Origin: JBHYDC01 sp051861205 | GTDB taxonomy: Bacteria; Pseudomonadota; Alphaproteobacteria; Rhizobiales; Pleomorphomonadaceae | NCBI GenBank assembly: GCA_051861205.1 | Contig: JBHYDC010000023.1 | Span: 1 to 61,282, forward strand | Direction of reading: 5' to 3' | DNA: 61,282 nucleotides | In this document: in pieces, positions 17,336-26,860 of the stretch | Layout: each line of letters opens with the position of its first letter | How positions within the stretch are numbered: position 1 is the stretch's first letter | Translations under genes and position numbers: made by a program | The notes under the pieces: generated by a model | Told to the model about the DNA's origin: nothing | What the model saw: only the letters and a program-made list of their open reading frames with translations | Databases searched by the model: none

Positions 17336-18343
17336 ATGAGTGCAGTTAAGTTCGGGCAGTCCGGGGATATCGATGCCATCGTCGCCGAGGCGGAAGCCGC
17401 CGTGGGCCGCATCAAGGCCGCGCGTGACGCGATCGCCAGGGTGATCTTCGGGCAGGAGATCGTGGTCGAGCGGGCGCTGATCACAGTGCTGGCCGGCGGC
17501 CACGGCCTGCTCGTCGGCGTGCCGGGCCTTGCTAAAACCAAACTCGTGGAAACCATGGGCACGGTGCTCGGCCTCTCCGAACGCCGCATCCAGTTCACGC
17601 CAGACCTGATGCCGTCCGATATTCTCGGCTCCGAAGTGCTCGAACAAGCCGCAGACGGTTCGCGCGCCTTCCGCTTCCTCAAAGGTCCGGTGTTCGCGCA
17701 GCTCTTGATGGCGGACGAGATCAACCGCGCATCGCCCCGCACCCAATCCGCCCTTTTGCAAGCGATGCAGGAGCGGCACGTCACCGTCGCGGGCCAGCGG
17801 CACGACTTGCCGGAGCCCTTCCATGTGCTCGCAACCCAGAACCCGCTGGAGCAGGAAGGCACTTATCCGCTGCCCGAAGCCCAGCTCGACCGGTTCCTGC
17901 TTCAGATCGACGTGCATTATCCGGACCGCGTGTCGGAACGCCGGATCCTCCTGGAAACCACCGGCATCGATGAAGCCGCTGCCGTGCCGGTGCTGAACGG
18001 AGCGGAATTGCTGGCGCTTCAACGGCTCGTCCGCCGGGTTCCCGTCGGCGAAAGCGTCGTCGAGGCAATCCTCGATCTCGTGCGCTCCGCCCGCCCGGAT
18101 TCGGGCATCGGCAAGTTTTCAAGCCTGATCGCCTGGGGCCCCGGCCCCCGCGCCAGCCAAGCGCTGATGCTGACGGTTCGCGCCCGCGCCCTCATGCAAG
18201 GCCGCCTCGCGCCCTCCATCGACGACGTGAGGGCCCTTGCCGAACCGGTGCTGCAACACCGCATGGCCATGACCTTCGGCGCCCGCGCCGACGGCATCGG
18301 GGTTCGCGACGTGATCGCCGACCTCAACACCCGGGTCGGATGA
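17336..18343 (+). CDS. MoxR family AAA+ ATPase
   Basis: 335 residues, starting at MSAVKFGQSGDID; the open frame extends 27 codons further upstream without similarity. Walker A-type 'GVPGLAKTKL' (residues about 62-71), Walker B 'LLMADEINRASPRTQSALL' and sensor 1 'VLATQNPLEQEGTYPLPEAQ' are all MoxR hallmarks. MoxR proteins act as chaperones for VWA-domain partners. Here three such partners follow immediately, the next start overlapping this stop by 4 bases. Confidence 0.92.
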   Translation: MSAVKFGQSGDIDAIVAEAEAAVGRIKAARDAIARVIFGQEIVVERALITVLAGGHGLLVGVPGLAKTKLVETMGTVLGLSERRIQFTPDLMPSDILGSEVLEQAADGSRAFRFLKGPVFAQLLMADEINRASPRTQSALLQAMQERHVTVAGQRHDLPEPFHVLATQNPLEQEGTYPLPEAQLDRFLLQIDVHYPDRVSERRILLETTGIDEAAAVPVLNGAELLALQRLVRRVPVGESVVEAILDLVRSARPDSGIGKFSSLIAWGPGPRASQALMLTVRARALMQGRLAPSIDDVRALAEPVLQHRMAMTFGARADGIGVRDVIADLNTRVG

Positions 18344-19284
18344 CGCGGATGGCGGCAGGCGGGAACGATACGGCCACAACCATCGGACCGGCGCTCACGG
18401 CATCCGCCCGCACGCTTGCCGCGTCGCTGCCCGATCTTCTCGTGGAAGCGCGTCAGGTCGCGAGCACGGTTGCCGCCGGGTGGCATGGACGGCGTAGGGC
18501 CGGCACGGGCGAGGACTTCTGGCAATTCCGCCCCTTCGCCTTCGGTGAACCGGCCCGCCGGATCGACTGGCGCCGCTCGGCCCGGGAAGATGGCCACCTT
18601 TTCGTGCGCGAGCAGGAGATGGAGAACGCCCATACCGTGTGGCTGTGGCTGGATCTTTCGCCTTCCATGCGCTTCGGCTCGAACCTTGCGAGCGTCACCA
18701 AACGCGACCGCGCGCTGGTGATAATGATCGCGCTGGCCGAACTTCTTGCGCGCTCCGGCGAACGTATCGGCCTGCTCGGCCACGGCCGGCCCACCGCCAG
18801 CCGCACCGCCGCCGAACAGCTTGCCGTCGTTCTCGCCCATGTCGAAGAGGGCTCCGCCCGGCCGAACCCGTCCGCCGTGCGCCGCTTCCACGAGGTGGTG
18901 CTGTTCGGCGATTTCCTCGACCCCGCCGACCAACTCGACGCCGACCTCGCGCATATTGCAGCCGCCGGCGCCCGCGTTCACCTTGTCCAGGTGATGGACC
19001 CGATCGAGGAAACCTTCCCCTATCTCGGCCGCACCGAGTTCCTTGATCCGGAAACCGGCGGACGCATCACCGCCGGCCGGGCGGAAGCATGGCGCGCGGG
19101 CTACCTCGCCGCGCTCGCCCGCCACCGCGACCGGCTTAAAGCCGCCACCCGGCTGCCCGGCTGGAGCTTCCTCATCCATCATACAGACCGGCCGCCCGCC
19201 GAAGTGCTGCTCGCGCTGCACACCCGCCTCTCGGCTGGAGCCGCCTTCACCGGCGTTCAAACCGTGATGGAAGGAGGCGCATGA
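18340..19284 (+). CDS. DUF58 domain protein
   Basis: 314 residues, cytoplasmic. The DUF58 signature is 'RRRAGTGEDFWQFRPFAFGEPARRIDWRRSA' (residues about 50-80, seen in parts), and the VWA-like segment 'VWLWLDLSPSMRFGS' carries a D-x-S-x-S metal-site motif. It overlaps the MoxR gene before it and the BatA-like gene after it by 4 bases each. In known MoxR-DUF58-BatA operons the set acts in envelope integrity or metal-enzyme activation; the role here is not shown. Confidence 0.88.
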   Translation: MTRMAAGGNDTATTIGPALTASARTLAASLPDLLVEARQVASTVAAGWHGRRRAGTGEDFWQFRPFAFGEPARRIDWRRSAREDGHLFVREQEMENAHTVWLWLDLSPSMRFGSNLASVTKRDRALVIMIALAELLARSGERIGLLGHGRPTASRTAAEQLAVVLAHVEEGSARPNPSAVRRFHEVVLFGDFLDPADQLDADLAHIAAAGARVHLVQVMDPIEETFPYLGRTEFLDPETGGRITAGRAEAWRAGYLAALARHRDRLKAATRLPGWSFLIHHTDRPPAEVLLALHTRLSAGAAFTGVQTVMEGGA

Positions 19285-22124
19285 TGGGCGCCCTCCCCTT
19301 CGCCTTCGCCGCCCCGTGGGCGCTGATCGGCCTTGCCGCGCTGCCGGCGCTGTGGTGGCTGCTGCGCGTCACCCCGCCCCGCCCCCGCGCGGTGACCTTC
19401 CCGCCGCTGCGCTTGCTGCGCGAAGTTCGGGCGGATGAGGAAACGCCCGCGCGCACACCCTGGTGGCTAACCCTGATCCGGCTGCTGCTGGCCGCCTTCG
19501 TGATCATTGCGCTCGCCGGCCCCACCTTCCGCCCCGCTGCCGACCGGCTGACGGGCACCGGTCCGGTCTGGCTGATCATCGACAACGGCTATTCCGCCGC
19601 GCCGGACTGGGACGCCCGCGTTCTGACCGCGACAGCCGTGATCGACAACGCCCGCGCCGCCAATCGGCCCGTGCTCGTCGTCGGCACCGCCGACGGGGTC
19701 TCTCGCGAGATCGGTACGGAAGCCCCGGACGCCGCCGCCCACCGGCTCGGCGCCATGGCGCCCCGGTCATGGTCGCCCGACCATGGCGGGATCGTCGCGG
19801 CCCTCACCCGTGCGGCCGAGGATGCCGCGCCGGGGGATGTGGTCTGGATCGCCGAACCGGTCGACGACAGCTCCGGCGCGACTTTCGCGTCCACCCTCGG
19901 CGATCTCGCCGGCACCGCGCCGATCGAGCTTGCCGGCAGTGACGCTGTGCCGCCTCTCGCCGTCGTATCGGTCGCCCATGACGGCGAGGGCATCGCCGCC
20001 ACCCTGCGCCGCATCGACGGGACGACGCCGGGCGCCGGCACTATCCGCGCGGTGGACCGGCGCGGCCGGCTGCTGGATGAACGCCCCTACGCCTTCGATG
20101 GCGAGGCCACGGAAACAACCGCGGCGTTTCAGCTTCCCCTGGAGCTGCGCAACGAAATCGCCCGCGTCGAGGCCATCGGTGCAGGCTCGGCCTCCGCCGT
20201 TCAGCTTCTCGACGACCGCTGGCGGCGGAGGACCGTGGGCCTTATTTCCGGCGTGACCTCCGACCGGGCGCAGCCGCTTCTTTCCCCGACCTATTATCTG
20301 ACCAAGGCCCTCAGCCCCTTCGCCGACATTCGCGCACCCCGCTCGGCCGCCGTGGACGCGGCGGTGAAAGGCTATGTAGAAGACGGCATCGCCGCCATCG
20401 TGATGGCCGACGTCGGCACGCTCACAGAACCGACCCGCGCCGCCATGGAGGATTTCGTGAAGCGCGGCGGCGTGCTGATCCGCTTCGCCGGGCCACGGCT
20501 GGCGGGCGGCGACGATCCCTTCGTGCCGGTGCCGCTGCGCCGGGGCGGTCGCACGCTCGGCGGCAGCCTTTCCTGGGAGGAGCAGCAAAAGCTTGCCGCT
20601 TTCGCCGAAAGCGGCCCCTTCGCCGATATTGCCATACCGGGCGATGTCACCGTGGAACGCCAGGTGCTCGCAGAACCCTCCCCCGAACTCGACGGCCATA
20701 GCTGGGCGAACCTTGCCGACGGCACCCCCCTCGTCACCGCCACCAAGCTTGGCGCGGGCTGGCTCGTGCTGTTCCATGTGACGGCCGATACCACCTGGTC
20801 GAACCTGCCGATTTCCGGCGCGTTCGTTGAGATGCTCCGGCGCACGGTCGCGCTGGGGCAAGCGACGGGTCCGGCGACCCAGTCGGCCGCCATAACAACC
20901 GAAACGCTGCTTGCGCCCATGTCCATCCTCGACGGCCACGGCCGGTTCATCGCTCCCCCGTCCGACGTTCGCGGCATTCCGGCTGCAGCGGCCGCCACGG
21001 TGACCGCGTCGCAAGCAACCCCGCCCGGCCTCTATGGATCGGACGAAGCTTTCCGCGCCGTGAACTTGATGCGGCCGGACACGGCCTTCGCGCGGCTCGA
21101 TACGTCGGCACTCTCGGCCAAGGCGACGCGGGTGCCGCTCGCAAAATCGGCCGGTGTGCGGCTGGAGCCTTGGCTCTTCGGTCTCGCCTTCATCCTGCTC
21201 GTCGTGGACGCGATCGCGGTGATGATCCTCGTCGGCGGCCTCAAAGCTCTGATCCCCGGCAGGCGGGCAACCGGCGCGGCGGCTTTCCTGCTCGCCGTGC
21301 TCGCGGTCGTCCAGCCGGGCGGCACGGCACGCGCGGACGAACAGCTTTCCGAGGCCGATCAAAGGTTGATGGAGGCGGTTTCAAACACCCGCCTTGCCTA
21401 TATCGTCACCGGCGACGCGGTGGTGGACGAAACCAGCGAAGCCGGTTTGTGGGCGCTGACGCGTTTTCTCGGCTCTCGAACATCGCTGGAAGCCGGCCGC
21501 CCCGTGGCGCTCGATCCCGAACAGGACGAACTGTCGGTTTATCCGCTGATCTACTGGCCGGTCGATCCGTCAACCGCTGCCCCGAGCGCAGCAGCGATTC
21601 AGCGGATCGATGCCTTCATGAAATCGGGTGGCACCGTGCTGTTCGACACCCGCGATCAGCTCTCCATGCTCCCCGGCAGCGGCAACGCAACGCCTGAGCA
21701 AGAACGCCTGCGGTCCATGCTGACGAACCTCGACGTACCACCCTTGGAGCCTGTTCCGACCGACCATGTTCTAACGAAGTCTTTCTATCTACTGACGGAC
21801 TTCCCCGGCCGCTATACAGGGTCGCCGCTCTGGGTCGAGGCCAGCCGCTCGGCCGAGGACGAAGCGGCGGCGGAAGGCGGCGACGTCAGGCCCGTCCGCA
21901 CCGGTGACGGCGTGTCGCCCATCCTTATCACGGGCAATGATTTTGCCGGCGCCTGGGCGGCAGATGAAAGCGGCAGCTTCCTCTATCCCGTCATTCCGGG
22001 CGAGCCGCGCCAGCGCGAGTTCGCGCTTCGGGCCGGCGTCAACATCGTGATGTATACCCTGACCGGCAATTACAAAGCCGATCAGGTTCACGTTCCAGCA
22101 CTGCTTGAGCGGCTGGGACAATAG
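19281..22124 (+). CDS. BatA-N / DUF4159 membrane protein
   Basis: 947 residues. The N-terminal BatA domain has two membrane helices ('FAAPWALIGLAALPALWWLLRV' at about 9-30 and a second at about 65-85 ending 'LAGPTF'). A long VWA-like/periplasmic-type region follows, another membrane segment lies near residue 640 ('WLFGLAFILLVVDAIAVMIL'), one more near 660-680, and a C-terminal DUF4159 domain contains 'VYPLIYWPVDPS' and 'SGGTVLFDTRDQ'. It is the largest member of the MoxR operon, 11 bases before the last gene. Confidence 0.87.
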   Translation: MMGALPFAFAAPWALIGLAALPALWWLLRVTPPRPRAVTFPPLRLLREVRADEETPARTPWWLTLIRLLLAAFVIIALAGPTFRPAADRLTGTGPVWLIIDNGYSAAPDWDARVLTATAVIDNARAANRPVLVVGTADGVSREIGTEAPDAAAHRLGAMAPRSWSPDHGGIVAALTRAAEDAAPGDVVWIAEPVDDSSGATFASTLGDLAGTAPIELAGSDAVPPLAVVSVAHDGEGIAATLRRIDGTTPGAGTIRAVDRRGRLLDERPYAFDGEATETTAAFQLPLELRNEIARVEAIGAGSASAVQLLDDRWRRRTVGLISGVTSDRAQPLLSPTYYLTKALSPFADIRAPRSAAVDAAVKGYVEDGIAAIVMADVGTLTEPTRAAMEDFVKRGGVLIRFAGPRLAGGDDPFVPVPLRRGGRTLGGSLSWEEQQKLAAFAESGPFADIAIPGDVTVERQVLAEPSPELDGHSWANLADGTPLVTATKLGAGWLVLFHVTADTTWSNLPISGAFVEMLRRTVALGQATGPATQSAAITTETLLAPMSILDGHGRFIAPPSDVRGIPAAAAATVTASQATPPGLYGSDEAFRAVNLMRPDTAFARLDTSALSAKATRVPLAKSAGVRLEPWLFGLAFILLVVDAIAVMILVGGLKALIPGRRATGAAAFLLAVLAVVQPGGTARADEQLSEADQRLMEAVSNTRLAYIVTGDAVVDETSEAGLWALTRFLGSRTSLEAGRPVALDPEQDELSVYPLIYWPVDPSTAAPSAAAIQRIDAFMKSGGTVLFDTRDQLSMLPGSGNATPEQERLRSMLTNLDVPPLEPVPTDHVLTKSFYLLTDFPGRYTGSPLWVEASRSAEDEAAAEGGDVRPVRTGDGVSPILITGNDFAGAWAADESGSFLYPVIPGEPRQREFALRAGVNIVMYTLTGNYKADQVHVPALLERLGQ

Positions 22125-22135
22125 GATTTGATGAT

Positions 22136-24211
22136 TTGAGCTGGTCCTTCACCCTCGATCCTTTCCTGCCGATCTGGGCGCTTGCGGCGGCAGGCCTTCT
22201 GGTGCTTGCGCTGGTGTTGCTTGGCCTGCGCCAGCGTATCCGGGGAACCTTGGTGCGCGGCCTCGCGCTGCTGGCGATCTTGGCGGCGCTGGCCGACCCC
22301 TCGCTCGTCCAGGAACAGCGCGAGCCCTTGCAAAGCGTCGTCGCCGTGGTCGCCGACCGCAGCGCGTCGCAGTCCGTCGGCACCCGCACCGACGACACGA
22401 CCGCAGCGGTGAACGGTCTCGTGGACCGGTTGAAGCGCCTGCCCGGCATAGACGTCCGCGTTATCGAAAGCTCGCGCGAAGGAACCGGCGACGGCACCCA
22501 TCTTTTCACCGACGCCGCCCGCGCGCTCGCCGACGTTCCGCCCGACCGGATCGCCGGCCTCGTCACCGTCACCGACGGCGAAGTGCACGACGTGCCGAAA
22601 GACCGGGCGGCGCTCGGACTTTCCGCCCCCGTTCACGCCCTGATCACCGGCGTTCCCAGCGAGATAGACCGCCGCGTCGCCGTCGTGTCCGCCCCGAAAT
22701 TCGGCCTCGTCCAGTCCACCCAGACCCTGCGCTTCAAGGTTGACGACCAGGGCGCGAGCGGTTCGGGCGAACCGGCCGAGGTGGTGATCCGGCGGGACGG
22801 TGAGGAGATCGCGCGCGAAACCGTGATCCCCGGTGAGGAAACCGGCGTGGATGTCGAAATCGCGCACGGCGGGCAGAATATCTTCGAGATTGAAACGCCG
22901 GTCATCCCCTCCGAGCTTTCGCCTATCAACAACAAGGCTGTCGCCATCGTTGAGGGTATCCGCGAAAACCTGCGGGTTCTGCTCGTCTCCGGCGAGCCGC
23001 ATGCGGGCGAGCGCACGTGGCGCAACCTCTTGAAGTCCGACGCCTCGGTCGATCTCGTGCACTTCACCATCCTGCGGCCGCCGGAGAAGCAGGACGGAAC
23101 GCCGATCAACGAGTTGTCGCTGATCGCCTTTCCCACCCGCGAACTTTTCGCCACCAAGATCGACGAGTTCGACCTCATCATCTTCGACCGCTATCAGCGG
23201 CGTGGCGTGCTGCCGCTGATCTACTTTGACAACATCGCCCGCTATGTCGCGGATGGCGGAGCGGTTCTGATCGCGGCAGGCCCTGATCCGAACAACGACG
23301 AGAGCGTCTACGACACCCCGCTCGCCCCCACGCTGCCCGCCATACCGACCGGGGAGGTGTTGGAACAGCCCTTCACGGCCGCGATCAGCGATGTCGGCAA
23401 GCGCCACCCCGTCACGCGAGACCTGCCGGGTTCGGCCTCGAACCCGCCTGCATGGTCGCGCTGGTTCCGCCTGATCGACGCCACGCCCGAGCGCGGCGAT
23501 ACGGTGATGACGGGCCCTGAAGGAAAGCCCCTCCTGGTGCTCAGCCACGAAGGCGAAGGGCGTGTGGCCATGCTCCTCTCCGATCAGGTCTGGCTATGGG
23601 CGCGTGGCTTTGAAGGCGGGGGGCCGCATGTGCCGCTCTTGCGGCGACTGGCGCATTGGCTGATGCAAGAGCCTGATCTGGAAGAAGAATCGCTGCGCAT
23701 GCGCGCCGACAACGGCGACCTGATCGTGGAACGGCAAACGCTTGAAGACACCGTGGCACCTGTCACGGTCACTCTGCCTGACGGCCAGACCCGGCCGATC
23801 ACACTTGAGCAGAGCGAGCCCGGCCTTTTCACCGGCGCTATTCCGGAAGCCCCGATCGGGCTTTATCAGGCGACTGACGGAACGCTCCGGGCGCTTGCCC
23901 ACATCGGCCCGACCGACCCGAAGGAATACCGCTCACTTATCTCCACAACAGACGTCATCCAGCCGATCGCGGGTGCTACCGGAGGATCGGTGCAGCGCCT
24001 TCGCGAAACGGCGGACGGGGAATTGGCCCTGCCTCGCATCGTGCCCCAGCGCGGAGGCACCACATTCGGCGGCCCCGGCTGGATCGGTCTCGATGTGTCG
24101 GAGGCTTACGAAGTGACCGGTGTCGAGCGCACCCGGCTGATGGCCGGGTTCCTCGGGCTGGCCCTCATGCTGGCGGCGCTGGGCGGGACGTGGTGGCGGG
24201 AGGGGCGCTGA
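22136..24211 (+). CDS. membrane-anchored VWA / GATase-like protein
   Basis: 691 residues. The start is a TTG at 22136: the only nearby ATG (22131) runs into a stop after two codons, and AGGA lies 11 bases upstream. Two N-terminal membrane helices (residues about 10-50) precede a VWA-like domain ('SVVAVVADRSASQSVGTR'). Further on is a glutamine-amidotransferase-like (non-catalytic) fold with 'FDLIIFDRYQRRGVLPLIYFDNIARYVADGGAVLIAAG'-type sequence at about residues 343-385. A last helix at 670-687 anchors the C-terminus. Last gene of the MoxR operon and likely partner of the BatA-like protein. Confidence 0.85.
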   Translation: MSWSFTLDPFLPIWALAAAGLLVLALVLLGLRQRIRGTLVRGLALLAILAALADPSLVQEQREPLQSVVAVVADRSASQSVGTRTDDTTAAVNGLVDRLKRLPGIDVRVIESSREGTGDGTHLFTDAARALADVPPDRIAGLVTVTDGEVHDVPKDRAALGLSAPVHALITGVPSEIDRRVAVVSAPKFGLVQSTQTLRFKVDDQGASGSGEPAEVVIRRDGEEIARETVIPGEETGVDVEIAHGGQNIFEIETPVIPSELSPINNKAVAIVEGIRENLRVLLVSGEPHAGERTWRNLLKSDASVDLVHFTILRPPEKQDGTPINELSLIAFPTRELFATKIDEFDLIIFDRYQRRGVLPLIYFDNIARYVADGGAVLIAAGPDPNNDESVYDTPLAPTLPAIPTGEVLEQPFTAAISDVGKRHPVTRDLPGSASNPPAWSRWFRLIDATPERGDTVMTGPEGKPLLVLSHEGEGRVAMLLSDQVWLWARGFEGGGPHVPLLRRLAHWLMQEPDLEEESLRMRADNGDLIVERQTLEDTVAPVTVTLPDGQTRPITLEQSEPGLFTGAIPEAPIGLYQATDGTLRALAHIGPTDPKEYRSLISTTDVIQPIAGATGGSVQRLRETADGELALPRIVPQRGGTTFGGPGWIGLDVSEAYEVTGVERTRLMAGFLGLALMLAALGGTWWREGR

Positions 24212-24222
24212 TCCGGTCAGCG
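24206..24222. terminator. weak hairpin at a convergent junction
   Basis: CGCTGA (24206-24211) pairs with TCAGCG (24217-24222) over a 5-base loop, covering the stop of the MoxR operon and facing the GNAT gene. No T-run follows, so termination is uncertain. Confidence 0.3.
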
Positions 24223-24235
24223 ATGAGGTGCCAGC

Positions 24236-24793
24236 CTAGATCCGCGCCATGCCGGTCGCGCCCGCAGACGCGCCGGGCTTGAGTTCCGCGATGAGCAAGC
24301 GCGCCGGATCGACCGGCCCCGGCATTTCGACCGTACCCGGCCGCACCACCCGAAAACCGAACGGCCAGTAATAGGGCAAATCACCCACCAGAAGTACAAG
24401 CTGGTGCCCCGCCAGCCGCGCCGCTTCCATGGATTTGCGCATCAGCGCCTTGCCGACGCCCCGGTTCTTCAGGTCCGGCCGAACCGCCAGCGGCCCCAGC
24501 AGCAAAGCCGGTTGGTCGCCGATGCGGATGCGCGTGAGCCTGACGGATCCAACGACCAACTCCCCATGCACCGCAACAAGGCTGAGGTCAGGATCAGGCA
24601 ACGCGCCCTCGCGCAGCCGGAAGGCCGTGCGGGCAAAGCGTCCGGGGCCGAAGGTGACCTCGTGGATAGCCTCGATGGCCACCTCGTCGCCGCGCGTTTC
24701 GGGCCTCAGCAGCACGTCGCCGAGAACGAGTTCAGATGTGGAGAGAGCAAAGCCGGCTGTAGAAACAGGCAGATCGAGAAGAGTGGCTGACAT
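24236..24793 (-). CDS. GNAT family N-acetyltransferase
   Basis: 185 residues. The acetyl-CoA-binding motif A is clear: 'LLGPLAVRPDLKNRGVGKALM' (residues about 97-117, with R-x-x-G-x-G as R-G-V-G), followed by 'YYWPFGFRVV', a feature of the YhbS-like subgroup. The acceptor is unknown. It is convergent with the MoxR operon and has no operon partner. Confidence 0.87.
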   Translation of the reverse strand: MSATLLDLPVSTAGFALSTSELVLGDVLLRPETRGDEVAIEAIHEVTFGPGRFARTAFRLREGALPDPDLSLVAVHGELVVGSVRLTRIRIGDQPALLLGPLAVRPDLKNRGVGKALMRKSMEAARLAGHQLVLLVGDLPYYWPFGFRVVRPGTVEMPGPVDPARLLIAELKPGASAGATGMARI

Positions 24794-25036
24794 GGAGCAC
24801 GGGACCGGCGAAACGAGAAGGCAATCCGTTCGCCTGAAGTGCGTCCGGCGCGGTTAAAAGCGGCGAACACAGCACGCGAACGGGCGAGCACGGCGCGAGC
24901 AATCGCGCGTGTCGGTTCGTCGTCGCATGGCCTTCGGAGCCGTCATGGCTTGGTCCCGTCTAGAATGAACTGCGGATAGCACAAAGCGCCGAACCGATAC
25001 AAGGGCGTGGCGCATAAGGAGCGAGGCCCCGAAATC

Positions 25037-25510
25037 CTACCAATGCGGGCGAATAGGAACGCGTCCTAGCCCCTCGGCCACCCGCTGCCGCGTCGCATCC
25101 GTTGCGTCTTCCGGAAGATCGTCGACGGGGAAAATCCGCATATCGCGGATCTCCACCCCTTTTGCGAAGGGCCGGATCTCCCGCCAAGCGGGAACATGGT
25201 AGACCGCCACATGGTCGCGCCGCGCCATGCTCTCGTTGAAATAGAGCCCGAGCAGTCGCGGCTCGCCGACCGGTGCCACCCCCGCTTCCTCATCGAGTTC
25301 GCGCCAAAGCGCCTCCACCGCCGTCTCGCCGGGATCAACACCGCCGCCGGGTAGATACCAGCCGGGCACATAGGAGTGCTTGACCAGCAACACCCGTTCA
25401 CCATCGCAAACGAGCGCGCGAACGCCGAAGGTCACGCCGCGCGTGACCCGCAATACAAAGGATTGGGCGTGCTGCACAGCCGGACGAAGTATCTTCAAGA
25501 CGGTATCCAA
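25037..25510 (-). CDS. NUDIX hydrolase
   Basis: 157 residues with a complete NUDIX box: 'GGGVDPGETAVEALWRELDEEAGV' lies at about residues 55-78 (G-x5-E-x7-RELDEEAGV). The N-terminal segment 'VTFGVRALVCDGERVLLVKH' is the usual first strand pair. The substrate (nucleotide or sugar nucleotide diphosphate) cannot be told. The 419 bases upstream, up to the metallophosphoesterase gene, hold its promoter region. Confidence 0.87.
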   Translation of the reverse strand: MDTVLKILRPAVQHAQSFVLRVTRGVTFGVRALVCDGERVLLVKHSYVPGWYLPGGGVDPGETAVEALWRELDEEAGVAPVGEPRLLGLYFNESMARRDHVAVYHVPAWREIRPFAKGVEIRDMRIFPVDDLPEDATDATRQRVAEGLGRVPIRPHW

Positions 25511-25929
25511 CGGACCTGATCCTCCGCATTTGCCGTAATCTTAGGCATGCTTTCGCATAGCAATTATGCATACCAGCTCTTCGCTGACGCCGGATTGTGC
25601 AGTGCATGATGCGAAGCTATGGTTCGCGTTGTGAGCTTAATCGTCATGAGTGGCTCTAAACAAACCGCAGGTTATCATGTTTTGGTTTTTCCGCCGCCGC
25701 CCCGCCCGCCCCGCCAAGCATGTCTGGACCCCCGCCGTGGATTTCCGTGACGCTCGGGTGATTGCAACGCTCCTGACTTTCAGCGCGCACTGAAGGCGGC
25801 AGAGCCGTATTGCTATAATGCTGATGACGGTGGGCTTATGAGCCCCGCTTAGGACCCGCCTCCCGGGAACTGGAACGAAGGTCCGAAACACAGGTTTACC
25901 CCGCTTGTTGCGTGGGCTAACCCTTTCCC
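25511..25929. other. long divergent gap
   Basis: 419 bases between the NUDIX gene (-) and the metallophosphoesterase gene (+). It is less G+C-rich near 25540-25640. It contains short inverted repeats (GCATA-N5-TATGC at 25555-25569; TTCGCAT 25552-25558 with ATGCGAA 25609-25615) and, near the right end, an EcfG-like promoter listed separately. A 38-codon frame at 25677-25793 is not convincing. Confidence 0.5.
25872..25896 (+). promoter_or_regulatory. possible EcfG-type promoter of the phosphoesterase gene
   Basis: GGAAC (25872-25876), 16 bases, then GGTT (25893-25896), 33 bases before the start codon. The EcfG consensus is GGAAC-N16/17-CGTT, so one base of the -10 differs. Confidence 0.4.
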
Positions 25930-26844
25930 ATGTTTCGCTTGGCCCATCTGTCCGACCCGCACCTTGGCCCGCTTCCGCCTGCCTCGGTTCGTGAACTCGC
26001 GTCAAAGCGCGTGCTCGGATACATCAATTGGCACCGCAACCGCGCCGTCGCCATGAAAGGCGACCTCTTGGCGCGGCTGATCGCAGCCGTTCACGACGAA
26101 GAGCCCGACCACATCGCCGTGACCGGCGACCTCGTCAATATCGCGCTTCCAGCCGAGCTTGAGCCGGCCAAGGTTTTCCTTCAGTCCTTGGGAACCGGAA
26201 CCGATGTGACCGTGGTTCCCGGCAATCACGACGCCTATGTGCCCGGCGCGTTGGTGCGCGCCACTGAAGCGTGGTGCCAATGGATCGTGGGCGATAGCGA
26301 CAAGAGGTCACCGAGTTGGCCGACCGTCCGTCGGCGGGGCGACGTCGCGCTCGTCGGGGTATCGACCGCCCGCGCGAGCGCCCCCTTCATGGCAACCGGC
26401 CATGTCTCGCTTCAGCAGGTGAGGCTCCTTGGCGAGCGGTTGAAGGCGCTCGGCAACGAGGGACTGTTTCGCGTGGTTCTGATCCATCACCCGCCCCTTC
26501 GCGGGTCAACCGACTGGCACAAACGCCTGATCGGCGGCAGCCGCGTGCGCCACGCAGTTCGCTGCTTTGGCGCTGAACTTGTGCTTCACGGCCACACGCA
26601 TCTGGCCACCCGGATGGAAATGGACGGCCCGAACGGACCCGTTCCTGTTATCGGCGTGCCCTCGGCGAGCCAAGAACCCGGCGGAGCAAAACCGGGATCG
26701 GGCTTCAACCTGTTCGAGATCGATCGCACCAACGAAGGCTGGTCGCTGTCTCATCACGAGCACCGCATTCTAAAACCGAACGGTGCGTTCGAACTGATCG
26801 ACTCGCAAACGCGCACGGTAAAAGCGCCCGTCCGCACGCGGTGA
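25930..26844 (+). CDS. calcineurin-like metallophosphoesterase
   Basis: 304 residues with the full two-metal set: 'LSDPHLG' (residues about 8-14), 'VTGDLVN', 'VVPGNHDAYV', 'VVLIHHPP' and 'LHGHTHLA'. This is the family of cAMP phosphodiesterase-like and related phosphoesterases; the substrate is unknown. The start ATG lies 33 bases after an EcfG-like promoter, so it may belong to the general stress regulon. It is convergent with the tail-anchored orphan that follows. Confidence 0.9.
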   Translation: MFRLAHLSDPHLGPLPPASVRELASKRVLGYINWHRNRAVAMKGDLLARLIAAVHDEEPDHIAVTGDLVNIALPAELEPAKVFLQSLGTGTDVTVVPGNHDAYVPGALVRATEAWCQWIVGDSDKRSPSWPTVRRRGDVALVGVSTARASAPFMATGHVSLQQVRLLGERLKALGNEGLFRVVLIHHPPLRGSTDWHKRLIGGSRVRHAVRCFGAELVLHGHTHLATRMEMDGPNGPVPVIGVPSASQEPGGAKPGSGFNLFEIDRTNEGWSLSHHEHRILKPNGAFELIDSQTRTVKAPVRTR

Positions 26845-26860
26845 TTGCGCGAGTCTACGA

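Noticed and set aside
19767..21362. 531-codon open frame antisense to the BatA/DUF4159 gene
   Set aside because: No domain or ribosome site; the sense frame is in a tightly overlapping operon.
25677..25793. 38-codon frame with a weak AGG upstream
   Set aside because: Too short, Pro/Arg-biased and without similarity; no promoter in front that I trust.
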